Shown one piece after another: positions 1 to 5,426 of a stretch of 5,426 nt of DNA; the stretch's first letter is position 1; every line of letters begins with the position of its first letter. Under the pieces are notes generated by a model, which was not told where the DNA came from, did no database searches, and saw nothing but the letters and a program-made list of their open reading frames with translations. Location: positions 62 through 5,487 of the forward strand of contig MTOL01000350.1 of NCBI GenBank assembly GCA_002011685.1, read 5' to 3'. This DNA comes from Deferribacteres bacterium JdFR-76. GTDB lineage: Bacteria; Zhuqueibacterota; JdFR-76. The position numbers and the translations under genes were made by a program.

Positions 1-591
1 CGTGGGCAAACCGGATATGTGGATGGGGGCGGTTATTGCGGGTGCGTTTCAGCATACAAGAGGAAAGATCGACGTACGCTGCGTAGTGCCATTCGCTTTT
101 TTGGGGCGGAACGGAGTCCTTCAGGGTAATAGCCAATGTCGGGTCCCAAGCCCCCTCCGGGATTAAACCTGTCGCTAACCCCGAATTTCAGCAAGTGAGG
201 AATCATTCAGTTTGTGATACAAAGCAGCGCAGGGAACCTGGCTTTTGCTGTCAGACCGTTTTCGCCAGGCTCTGATTTCCTCTAACGGCGGAGCAACAAC
301 GGGCTTCCACAAAAAAATCGTTTGAGAGAATGGCAGAAAAAGGCTATGGAAAAAAATTGCAGAACACAGCCGGCAGGCTATTTTTGAATTCCTTTTACCA
401 TGGCAGACGAAATAAGTGGGTTTTCAGTTTTCTGCTGAACGGGCATTTTCCGGCTCCTGTCCGACAATTTCCCCGGGACATCTTACGCAGGCGATGGAAT
501 TTTGCCCCTGATTTGTAAAAGGGAGATATCAGGATGGAGCCAGTTTTAAAAAAGAGCAACCTGAAATTCGGGCTCATTCAGAATGGGAAGG
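1..591. other. Gene-free stretch, possibly decayed sequence
   Basis: I can support no gene here. Downstream of the terminator that ends the minus-strand genes, both strands carry only short open frames without a convincing ribosome-binding site. The best are a 57-codon minus-strand frame from an ATG at 206 to a stop at 33-35, and an overlapping minus frame open from 187 to the left edge but without a start near its open end. Both read like protein in places (a Gly/Pro-rich segment in the first, a mixed soluble composition in the second), but they cannot both be coding. This could be a decayed gene, a dispersed repeat or plain intergenic DNA. Short inverted repeats (CCTGGC at 237-242 with GCCAGG at 264-269) have a 21-base loop and no clear role. 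I see no tRNA, riboswitch or CRISPR repeat. Confidence 0.5.
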
Positions 592-621
592 AAAAAATAG
601 GGGGCGCTTTTCCTGCGCCCC
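592..621 (-). terminator. Intrinsic terminator after the STAS gene
   Basis: On the minus strand a perfect 7-bp stem, GGGGCGC (621-615) with GCGCCCC (607-601), encloses a 7-base loop. Three bases after it comes a run of six T (597-592). It begins 24 bases past the STAS stop codon, exactly where a Rho-independent terminator for the ATPase-STAS pair is expected. Read on the plus strand the hairpin is followed by a poor T-tract, so it is probably one-directional. Confidence 0.85.
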
Positions 622-645
622 TGTTTGCTGTTAAAGATATGCGGA

Positions 646-993
646 TCACTCAGCGCTCTTAAAACTGGCGACGGCGCGGTCTACCGTTTCATAGGTGTCA
701 AAAATGGTGATCAGCTTGGTGATCATAAAAAGATTCTGGATTTTTTCCGTAGCACCGGAAATTTTCAATTCGCCCCCTGCGTTTTTCAGAGACGTCATGC
801 AGGCCATCAGCGCCCCAAGACCTGAACTGTTCATCCATTTGACCTTGCTCAGGTCGATAACCACCTTTTTAATTTTGTCGGTTATCAGGCTTTTCACTTT
901 TTCGTGGACCTGCATGGACTCCGGTCCTCCCATCATGTTCCCTTTCAAGTACAGAATCGCTACATCATCGCGAATTTCTTCTTTGATGGTCAT
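646..993 (-). CDS. STAS-domain anti-sigma factor antagonist (SpoIIAA/RsbV-like)
   Basis: A 115-residue single-domain STAS protein, the usual length for SpoIIAA/RsbV-type antagonists. The diagnostic segment is K-W-M-N-S-S-G-L-G-A-L at about residues 52-62: a beta strand (VVIDLS) leads into the loop holding the phosphorylatable serine, predicted as Ser56 just after Asn55. Bacillus proteins have Asp at that spot; Asn is a common variant. In the family, the unphosphorylated protein binds the partner kinase and frees its target, and phosphorylation of this serine switches it off. It acts in the cytosol. The start is the ATG at 993, because GGGAGGG lies five bases upstream; a TTG start at 1020 would add nine residues but has no such site. 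The ATPase gene ends 30 bases upstream, so the two are almost surely one operon, and an intrinsic terminator follows. Which sigma factor or other output it controls cannot be read here. Confidence 0.93.
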   Translation of the reverse strand: MTIKEEIRDDVAILYLKGNMMGGPESMQVHEKVKSLITDKIKKVVIDLSKVKWMNSSGLGALMACMTSLKNAGGELKISGATEKIQNLFMITKLITIFDTYETVDRAVASFKSAE

Positions 994-998
994 GAGTA

Positions 999-1005
999 CC
1001 CTCCC
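999..1005 (-). promoter_or_regulatory. Ribosome-binding site deciding the STAS start
   Basis: GGGAGGG on the minus strand, five bases before the ATG at 993. It is the strongest Shine-Dalgarno sequence in the window and places the start at 993 rather than at the upstream in-frame TTG (1020), which would put this purine run inside the coding region. Confidence 0.8.
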
Positions 1006-1023
1006 ATTCTTGGGTTCCAATTC

Positions 1024-1476
1024 TTATGGCGTCTGCATATCATTATCCCTGTGGATTTCCTGCTGAGCCGTCCGGCGGTATTTGATCATTTTGACGCAGG
1101 TTCCTGAGGGAGAAAACGAGAATTCTACGTGATCCATCATTTTTTTCAGAATAAAAATTCCACGGCCTCGCTCCTTCAACAGATTCTCCGGCAGCAGAGG
1201 ATCATCTACCTCATCCGGATTGAACCCTTTCCCCTCGTCAAACACGCAAATGGTCATCTTTTCATCGTCGGCAGTTATCTCGATCCTGACTTTTTTACGG
1301 CTATCCAGCTTGTTCCCGTGCAAAATAGCGTTGCTCACTGCTTCCGTCGTCGCAATGGCAATATTGTCGATATCTCCGGAGCGGAAGTTTAGCGCCCGCG
1401 CAATTTTTTCCACGAAATAAGCCGCTTCTTCAATTTTCTCCGTTTTGCTGGGCAGTACCAGCTTCACGCTTGACAT
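1024..1476 (-). CDS. Anti-sigma factor serine kinase, HATPase_c fold (RsbW/SpoIIAB-like)
   Basis: A 150-residue GHKL-type ATPase, the typical size of RsbW/SpoIIAB. The N box reads T-T-E-A-V-S-N-A-I-L-H-G-N at 43-55, with Glu45 as likely catalytic base and Asn49 as Mg-binding residue. The G1 box is D-E-G-K-G-F at 80-85, and the G2 box is E-R-G-R-G-I-F-I-L at 102-110. A closing G-T-C-V-K-M strand (125-130) is followed by a short charged tail. There is no sensor or membrane segment, so it is a stand-alone cytosolic protein. By family it binds and blocks a partner, often a sigma factor, and phosphorylates the STAS antagonist encoded 30 bases downstream. The ATG at 1476 is the only good start; the nearest Shine-Dalgarno-like sequence (GGAAGA) lies ten bases upstream inside a small hairpin. 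No sigma-factor or PP2C gene accompanies it in the window. Some members bind non-sigma targets, so the output is unproven. Confidence 0.92.
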   Translation of the reverse strand: MSSVKLVLPSKTEKIEEAAYFVEKIARALNFRSGDIDNIAIATTEAVSNAILHGNKLDSRKKVRIEITADDEKMTICVFDEGKGFNPDEVDDPLLPENLLKERGRGIFILKKMMDHVEFSFSPSGTCVKMIKYRRTAQQEIHRDNDMQTP

Positions 1477-1480
1477 TTTA

Positions 1481-1496
1481 TTTCGGTCTTCCGAAA
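1481..1496 (-). promoter_or_regulatory. Hairpin overlapping the ribosome-binding site of the ATPase gene
   Basis: On the minus strand TTTCGG and CCGAAA form a perfect 6-bp stem around the 4-base loop AAGA, ending four bases before the ATG at 1476. The only Shine-Dalgarno-like sequence for this gene, GGAAGA, consists of the last two bases of the stem arm plus the loop, so folding would partly hide it. It may lower or regulate translation of the ATPase relative to the STAS gene, or it may be a DNA operator. The inverted repeat is directly visible; the role is inference. Confidence 0.4.
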
Positions 1497-1672
1497 GGTC
1501 TCAATTCCGCCCTTTTGCGGCTCCGCCATTGGCTACATTCCAGCCGCTTATGTTGCCAACTTTTTGGGCCTCTTCCGTCTCTGTTCCCAAACAGCCTTAG
1601 ACAACTCCGCCTGTATTCTGCCAGATTTCTTTCTTTGCCTGTCTGATTTCAGATGACCATGGCCCTTTAATC

Positions 1673-1697
1673 TTGCGTAAAGTAATGATTTTCGCAA
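1673..1697. repeat. 25-base imperfect dyad between the barrel and ATPase genes
   Basis: Plus-strand arms TTGCGTAAA (1673-1681) and TTTTCGCAA (1689-1697) match in eight of nine positions when one is reverse-complemented, around a seven-base spacer. It sits 53 bases past the barrel stop and about 200 bases before the ATPase start. No T-tract follows on either strand, so it is a poor intrinsic terminator. It looks more like a binding site for a dimeric regulator, but no clear promoter is placed next to it. A smaller perfect dyad, TCTGA-TT-TCAGA, lies nearby at 1642-1653. The rest of the 1477-1749 gap holds no gene I can support. Confidence 0.4.
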
Positions 1698-1749
1698 CCC
1701 TCTGCAAGTGAAATATGGCTGTGCATTCCGGCACACCGTACCGGCTGGG

Positions 1750-3609
1750 TCAAAAAAGCCAGCTTGCCTGCAACCGGATACGCCGAATAGTGTACCTGTG
1801 TCCCGTAGGTGTGGTCACATTGAGATCCGAATACGAAAGTACGGCGTCTTTCTGGCCGCGAGTATAGAGGCGGATTCTGATAACCGGACCAAGGCTCACG
1901 AAGTCGCCATAGAATTTCTTCTGCATTTCGCCGCGGAGTGGCACGTATCTCCATTCCCTGCGCAAGTAGCCTGTAAATCCGATATAACCGGTGAACTGTC
2001 CTGTCAGCCTGTATTCCAGGCCCAGAGCGAACGAATGATTGCGCCGGGTCAGCAGAAGCTGAGCCGAAAAATCTTCCCAGTATAAGCGCCCGTTTTCCTC
2101 CAGTTCGATACGGTGATAGGCCAGAAACTGCCACCTGGAGGAAAATTGCCAGCCTAACGAATCGGCCAGCGTCATTTTGCGGAACACAAAGCTTCGGATC
2201 TGGAATCCCGATGCCTCAAAATCGTAGCTTGTATAGTTGGCCAGTACAGAAGCATGCTGGCTCCAGCGGAAACCGCTGGAGGGTCGGTAGTTGAGATCTA
2301 TAAAGAGGTGGAGGATCCGGTTCCAGTTGTTATTAGCACTTTTCTGTGCATAGAGGTAAACCAGATGGTGCAAGTTGGTCCGGATGCCGGTAGTCGCTTT
2401 GAGTGGGCCCACTTGTTTTCTGAAAGCCATCCCCGCATTAAGGCGGAATTCATCCCGGTCATCAAAATTATTGGAATCGGGTGTATCGTAGCGGAAACGG
2501 CTTACCGTGAAAAAAAGGCGGAGAGAATCCGTCCGGCCTATCCGGAAACGGGCATCTCCCCTCAGCACGTAGGTTTTGCTGTCGCTATTGGGGACACCCA
2601 GGCTTCCCATAAAAGGCGTTTGACGCAGTTCTTTGCTGGAATAAAATGTCTGGGTTTCGCTATTAACCTGCCAGACAAGGGAAAATACGCCGTGCCGGGT
2701 GTTTGCTTCCGTTCCCATCTGCCATTGAAAGCCGGCGTCTGTCCGTTCCCGCTGCCCCGTACTTTTCCGGGCGATCTGCTGTTCAACAACGCTTTTCTTT
2801 GTGTACAATTGTCCGCGGACGTGCAACAGCCAGCCGTTACCCAGGTCATATTGAAGGTGGTTGAACAGGTCGTAGTGGCGTTCCAGCCGCGTTTCCAGGT
2901 CTCCTTCCTCACTGATGTAGTAAGTCCGCCGTAAACGGTTTACCTGCACCCGAAGCGAGTCCGTGGTACGGCCCCAGAAAGTTCGCTTTACACGGAGCAG
3001 CAGGCCGAAATTGCGGTCGCGCCGGTTTTTGAAATGGTCTCCTTCCCAGCGCCCCAAGAATTCTGTTTGATAGTCGTAGAATTTCAATTCCGGTGCAAAG
3101 CTTTCCAGCCTAAAGTGCAGTCCCCGGTCCTTTCGGCCATAGCGACGGTCTTCTTTCCAGCCGGAAAGAAGAGAAAATGATCCGTAACCTTCGGTTTGGA
3201 TTCTTAGCCCGGCACCGGCCAGTTGGGTGCGGTAATCATTCCGAAACCCTGTCTGCCGGTCCGCAAACGATTGGTATTGGAAATAGAAAAAGGGAAGGAG
3301 CCGGTCGGAAATTCGATAAAGATATTCGGCATCCAATTTCTCATCATCTTTCCATTTATTGGTCTGCTGGGTCGCACGGAGAAGATCGGATGAAAACAGC
3401 CCTCCAATTTTAAGGTAGGTCTTTTTTCCAGCGGAAAACCGGTAATTCAGGCGGAGATTCCAGGTGTACGTGTTAAAATCCTGTTTGTAGGATGTCTCCC
3501 ATAGATTTCCCCCTGGTCCCGCCTGCCCCTGTGCATTTCGAAATCCATGGGAGGCACCCATGAAGGCCAGGAATAACAAAAAAACCCCAATTTTTTTTTG
3601 AGACAGCAC
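1750..3609 (-). CDS. Predicted outer-membrane beta-barrel protein, function unknown
   Basis: A 619-residue protein I do not recognise as a named family. Residues 1-30 look like a signal peptide: Lys5-Lys6, a hydrophobic stretch to about 18, and small residues near 27-30 for cleavage. The rest is rich in Arg, Tyr, Phe and Trp with many strands of alternating residues joined by charged turns. It ends in Q-A-S-W-L-F, and a terminal Phe is the classic barrel-insertion signal, so an integral outer-membrane barrel of many strands is likely. Residues about 95-140 (D-R-L-L-P-F-F-Y-F, then N-D-Y-R and G-A-G-L-R) resemble the strand pattern of DUF481-type outer-membrane proteins, though this is only an impression. 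No TonB box or plug domain is evident, so a TonB-dependent receptor is unlikely. A D-S-L motif recurs at 217, 361 and 483. The start is a GTG at 3609 with GGAGG three bases upstream, closer than usual. Codons 3-11 include runs of nine A and seven T. It could be a porin, an assembly factor or a structural barrel. Confidence 0.8.
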   Translation of the reverse strand: MLSQKKIGVFLLFLAFMGASHGFRNAQGQAGPGGNLWETSYKQDFNTYTWNLRLNYRFSAGKKTYLKIGGLFSSDLLRATQQTNKWKDDEKLDAEYLYRISDRLLPFFYFQYQSFADRQTGFRNDYRTQLAGAGLRIQTEGYGSFSLLSGWKEDRRYGRKDRGLHFRLESFAPELKFYDYQTEFLGRWEGDHFKNRRDRNFGLLLRVKRTFWGRTTDSLRVQVNRLRRTYYISEEGDLETRLERHYDLFNHLQYDLGNGWLLHVRGQLYTKKSVVEQQIARKSTGQRERTDAGFQWQMGTEANTRHGVFSLVWQVNSETQTFYSSKELRQTPFMGSLGVPNSDSKTYVLRGDARFRIGRTDSLRLFFTVSRFRYDTPDSNNFDDRDEFRLNAGMAFRKQVGPLKATTGIRTNLHHLVYLYAQKSANNNWNRILHLFIDLNYRPSSGFRWSQHASVLANYTSYDFEASGFQIRSFVFRKMTLADSLGWQFSSRWQFLAYHRIELEENGRLYWEDFSAQLLLTRRNHSFALGLEYRLTGQFTGYIGFTGYLRREWRYVPLRGEMQKKFYGDFVSLGPVIRIRLYTRGQKDAVLSYSDLNVTTPTGHRYTIRRIRLQASWLF

Positions 3610-3643
3610 TGTCCTCCAGCTGGCTGATCAAATTTGTTGCTCC

Positions 3644-3672
3644 ATTTTAGCGAATTCGCAGCAAAACTGCAA
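3644..3672 (-). promoter_or_regulatory. Candidate promoter of the barrel gene
   Basis: On the minus strand TTGCAG (3672-3667) and TAAAAT (3649-3644) are separated by 17 bases. The -10 matches the sigma-70 consensus at five of six positions, the -35 at only three. The expected start of transcription would leave an untranslated leader of roughly 30 bases before the GTG at 3609, enough to include its GGAGG. The spacer contains the perfect 10-base palindrome GCGAATTCGC (3650-3659) touching the -10, a plausible but unproven operator position. Whether this organism uses such consensus elements is unknown. Confidence 0.4.
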
Positions 3673-3715
3673 GAGGAATGGTGGGGTAGGGATCGTGCCC
3701 CGTCTGTCTCTGCCT

Positions 3716-4435
3716 CTACGGGGTCTCTTTGGGACCAATGGGTTCTTTTTTTTGAATATTTCGGAAAAAGAAACGCTTCCGGCGGATCGGAATCAGATCT
3801 TCCAGGTGAATTTCCGCCTCTTTGTGGGAGTTGGGAATAATTGCTCCGCCGGAGATGACCAGCTTTAAGGCCTCTTCAATGGGCATGTCCAGAACGATGA
3901 CGTCCTTTTTGGGAACAAAAAGAAGGTATCCCGATGTGGGATTAGGGGTTGTGGGAAGGAAAATGCTGTACAGATCCTCGGAAATTCGATCCTGGACTTC
4001 GCCTTTTGTATCCTGTGTTATGAACCCGATCGAATAAATCCCTTTGCGGGGATATTCGAAAAGAACGGCGCTTTTAAAGACTTCCCGTTTTTCGGAAAAA
4101 AGAGCTTCAAATAGCTGGCGCAGAGCGATGTAAAGTTTGCTGATAAGCGGGATACGGGTAACCAGGTAATCGCCAAGCTGGAATAATTTGCGCCCCACAT
4201 AATTTCGTGCCAGAATTCCGGCCAAAAGGATGATCAAAAGCATCACAACGATACCCAGCCCGGGAATCCGCCCATGATAGGCAGGAAAACCCACAAAGGC
4301 CAGCAGGCTGTTAATGCCGTTCAGCAATAAGCGGTCAAGTCCCTGGAAGATTTTCCAGAAAATGTAAATGGTCAGAACGATCGGTGTCAGGACTAGCACT
4401 CCTGTGAGGAAGTAAGCTCTCAGTCTGCGAATCAT
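3716..4435 (-). CDS. DUF502 family inner-membrane protein
   Basis: A 239-residue member of the DUF502 family (Pfam PF04367), whose function is not established. Arg3, Arg4 and Arg6 precede a first membrane segment at about 8-28, and a second lies at about 58-77. The soluble remainder carries the family signature: I-P-L-I-S-K-L-Y around 95-102, T-P-N-P-T-S-G-Y-L-L-F-V-P at 163-175, and I-S-G-G-A-I-I-P at 194-201, followed by a basic tail. Length is normal for the family. I prefer the ATG at 4435 over the one at 4441, because GGAG ends six bases before it whereas it directly abuts the ATG at 4441; starting with M-I-R-R-L-R also looks like other members. The phosphate transporter ends 74 bases upstream and a candidate promoter lies in that gap. 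No pathway link to the neighbours is evident. Confidence 0.92.
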   Translation of the reverse strand: MIRRLRAYFLTGVLVLTPIVLTIYIFWKIFQGLDRLLLNGINSLLAFVGFPAYHGRIPGLGIVVMLLIILLAGILARNYVGRKLFQLGDYLVTRIPLISKLYIALRQLFEALFSEKREVFKSAVLFEYPRKGIYSIGFITQDTKGEVQDRISEDLYSIFLPTTPNPTSGYLLFVPKKDVIVLDMPIEEALKLVISGGAIIPNSHKEAEIHLEDLIPIRRKRFFFRNIQKKEPIGPKETP

Positions 4436-4462
4436 TCCCATCTCCGCTTTGGTTGCTGCTTT

Positions 4463-4491
4463 AATTTACCGTGGGCCGAATGCAATTTCAA
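4463..4491 (-). promoter_or_regulatory. Candidate promoter of the DUF502 gene
   Basis: On the minus strand TTGAAA (4491-4486) and TAAATT (4468-4463) have exactly 17 bases between them, each matching the sigma-70 consensus at four of six positions. A transcript starting about seven bases downstream would have a leader of some 20 bases including the GGAG at 4445-4442. The gap has no hairpin with a T-tract, so read-through from the transporter gene is also possible. Confidence 0.4.
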
Positions 4492-4509
4492 ATGAATAAT
4501 CTGTAACAC

Positions 4510-5426
4510 TTAGCCGGATATGAGATGGGAAAACAGCGCCGCAAGAAATCCTCCGGCAAGTGGGGTCAGAACCCACCCGAGAACGATTTGTGTCAGGCGT
4601 TTTTGTTGGATGGCCCGGACGTTCTTGATGATGCCAATTCCGGCCACGGCCCCCACAATGGCTTGGGAAGCCGACACAGGAACTCCGAGCTGTGTAAACA
4701 GATGAACTGTTATCGCTTCGGCCAGTACCGCCACGAATGCCGAAAAAGGATCAAGCGGGAAAATCTGTTTTCCGACTGTGTAGATGACGTTTTTGCTGTA
4801 AGTGATCACTCCCAGGGAAATACTTGCGGCGCCTATGAGGACGGCCCAGCGGGCAGAAATGAGTCCCGCTGCCACAAAAACCCCTGTGGTGTTTGCCACG
4901 TTATTGCTGCCAAGGGCGTAGGCGCCGTAGCAGCCGGAGACCACAATCCCCGTTTTCAGTACAGCAGACCAGATGGGAAAGGGAAGAGGATGGCGGCGCA
5001 AAAGGGCATCCAGAGCACGGTACAGCACGAGGCTGATAAGAACAGCTCCCACCGGCGTAAATACCCAGCAGGCTACGATTTTCCCAAGCACCTTCAGGTT
5101 GGCGCTCCCATTGACCAAGCCTATGGCCGTGGCCGCCCCGATAATGGCCTGAGATGTGGAAACTGGTATCCCCCAGCGCGACATGCCACCCACAACCAAC
5201 CCCGCTGAAAAAGTGGCAATGAATGCTGTAAGAGCCGTCTGGGATGAAAGGGATTGGAATGTGGTCACCACCTTTCCACCTTCCAGGAATGCCCCCAGCG
5301 TAAGAAAGGTGATGAGCAGTAAAACGGCTGTGCGGTAACGGATCAGGTTCGTGGTGATGCCGGTGCCGAAGATGTTGGCGGCGTCGTTGCTGCCCAGGGC
5401 CCAGCCAAGAAGAATTCCACCTGAAA
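4510..5426 (-). CDS. PiT-family inorganic phosphate transporter, N-terminus beyond the window
   Basis: The frame runs to the right edge with no stop; 304 residues are visible and the GTG at 5271 is internal, because the family signature lies upstream of it. Near the edge A-L-G-S-N-D-A-A-N-I-F-G-T (visible residues 9-21) is the first phosphate-site motif. The inverted half carries G-S-N-N-V-A-N-T-T-G at 172-181. Each half also has the second motif: G-I-P-V-S-T-S-Q-A at 85-93 and G-V-P-V-S-A-S-Q-A at 247-255. Multiple hydrophobic helices fill the rest. Compared with short bacterial and archaeal members, probably only about ten residues are missing. By family it imports phosphate with Na+ or H+ across the inner membrane. 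The second motif has Asn where family members usually have Asp. A PhoU-like DUF47 gene often sits beside pit genes; none lies downstream here, so it would be off the right edge if present. A PiT-fold sulfate transporter is a less likely alternative. Confidence 0.93.
   Translation of the reverse strand, partial: SGGILLGWALGSNDAANIFGTGITTNLIRYRTAVLLLITFLTLGAFLEGGKVVTTFQSLSSQTALTAFIATFSAGLVVGGMSRWGIPVSTSQAIIGAATAIGLVNGSANLKVLGKIVACWVFTPVGAVLISLVLYRALDALLRRHPLPFPIWSAVLKTGIVVSGCYGAYALGSNNVANTTGVFVAAGLISARWAVLIGAASISLGVITYSKNVIYTVGKQIFPLDPFSAFVAVLAEAITVHLFTQLGVPVSASQAIVGAVAGIGIIKNVRAIQQKRLTQIVLGWVLTPLAGGFLAALFSHLISG

Noticed and set aside
330..518. 62-codon plus-strand open frame beginning M-A-E-K-G
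   Set aside because: No properly spaced ribosome-binding site, a composition unlike a folded protein and no recognisable motif; treated as chance.
180..572. 12-base inverted repeat (CCCGAATTTCAG at 180-191 and CTGAAATTCGGG at 561-572)
   Set aside because: A 12-base match is expected about once by chance in a window this long, and the flanks do not extend it.
395..577. 60-codon minus-strand open frame
   Set aside because: It lies downstream of the terminator, overlaps the equally weak plus-strand frame and has no motif or convincing start site.
1548..1736. 62-codon minus-strand open frame in the barrel-ATPase gap
   Set aside because: GTG start without a ribosome-binding site and a very basic low-complexity composition; no sign of coding.
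1728..1744. Hairpin just past the barrel stop codon as its terminator
   Set aside because: Six-bp stem with a G-T wobble and five-base loop, but no T-tract follows on the minus strand.
2254..2934. 226-codon plus-strand frame opposite the barrel gene
   Set aside because: Antisense shadow of a longer minus-strand gene that has a signal peptide and barrel pattern; no ribosome-binding site or motif of its own.
3602..3613. Palindrome GACAG-CA-CTGTC over the barrel start codon
   Set aside because: The two-base spacer is too short for a hairpin and five-base arms arise often by chance; it does not match any site I know.
4525..5208. 227-codon plus-strand frame opposite the phosphate transporter
   Set aside because: Antisense shadow; the minus strand has unmistakable PiT motifs in the same region.

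Overview
The window is one stretch of chromosome in which every supported gene lies on the minus strand. In order of transcription (right to left) they are: an almost complete PiT-family phosphate transporter cut by the right edge, a DUF502 membrane protein, a large predicted outer-membrane beta-barrel, a RsbW/SpoIIAB-like anti-sigma ATPase and a STAS anti-sigma-factor antagonist. After the STAS gene there is an intrinsic terminator and then about 590 bases with no gene I can support. I found no rRNA, tRNA, CRISPR array or transposase.

The organism is a bacterium with an outer membrane. The 619-residue protein has a signal peptide, dense alternating aromatic strands and a C-terminal phenylalanine, which are classic outer-membrane barrel features. 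Balanced base composition, an unfamiliar barrel and a small partner-switching pair next to it would fit a lineage of the FCB group or a related uncultured phylum (Calditrichota- or KSB1-like). That placement is an impression, not something the sequence proves.

Layout: 4510-5426 phosphate uptake; 4442-4509 short gap with a candidate promoter; 3716-4435 DUF502; 3610-3715 gap with a candidate promoter and small palindromes; 1750-3609 barrel; 1477-1749 gap of 273 bases with a 25-base dyad and a hairpin just in front of the ATPase start; 646-1476 ATPase plus STAS; 592-621 terminator; 1-591 noncoding or decayed sequence.

The ATPase and STAS genes are a clear functional pair: the ATPase should bind and inhibit a target (classically a sigma factor) and phosphorylate the STAS protein, which releases the target when unphosphorylated. 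No sigma factor or PP2C phosphatase gene is present here, so target and phosphatase must be elsewhere. The other three genes are all cell-envelope proteins without an obvious shared pathway. No strong terminator separates any of the five genes before the one after STAS, so read-through is possible even though separate promoters are suggested.
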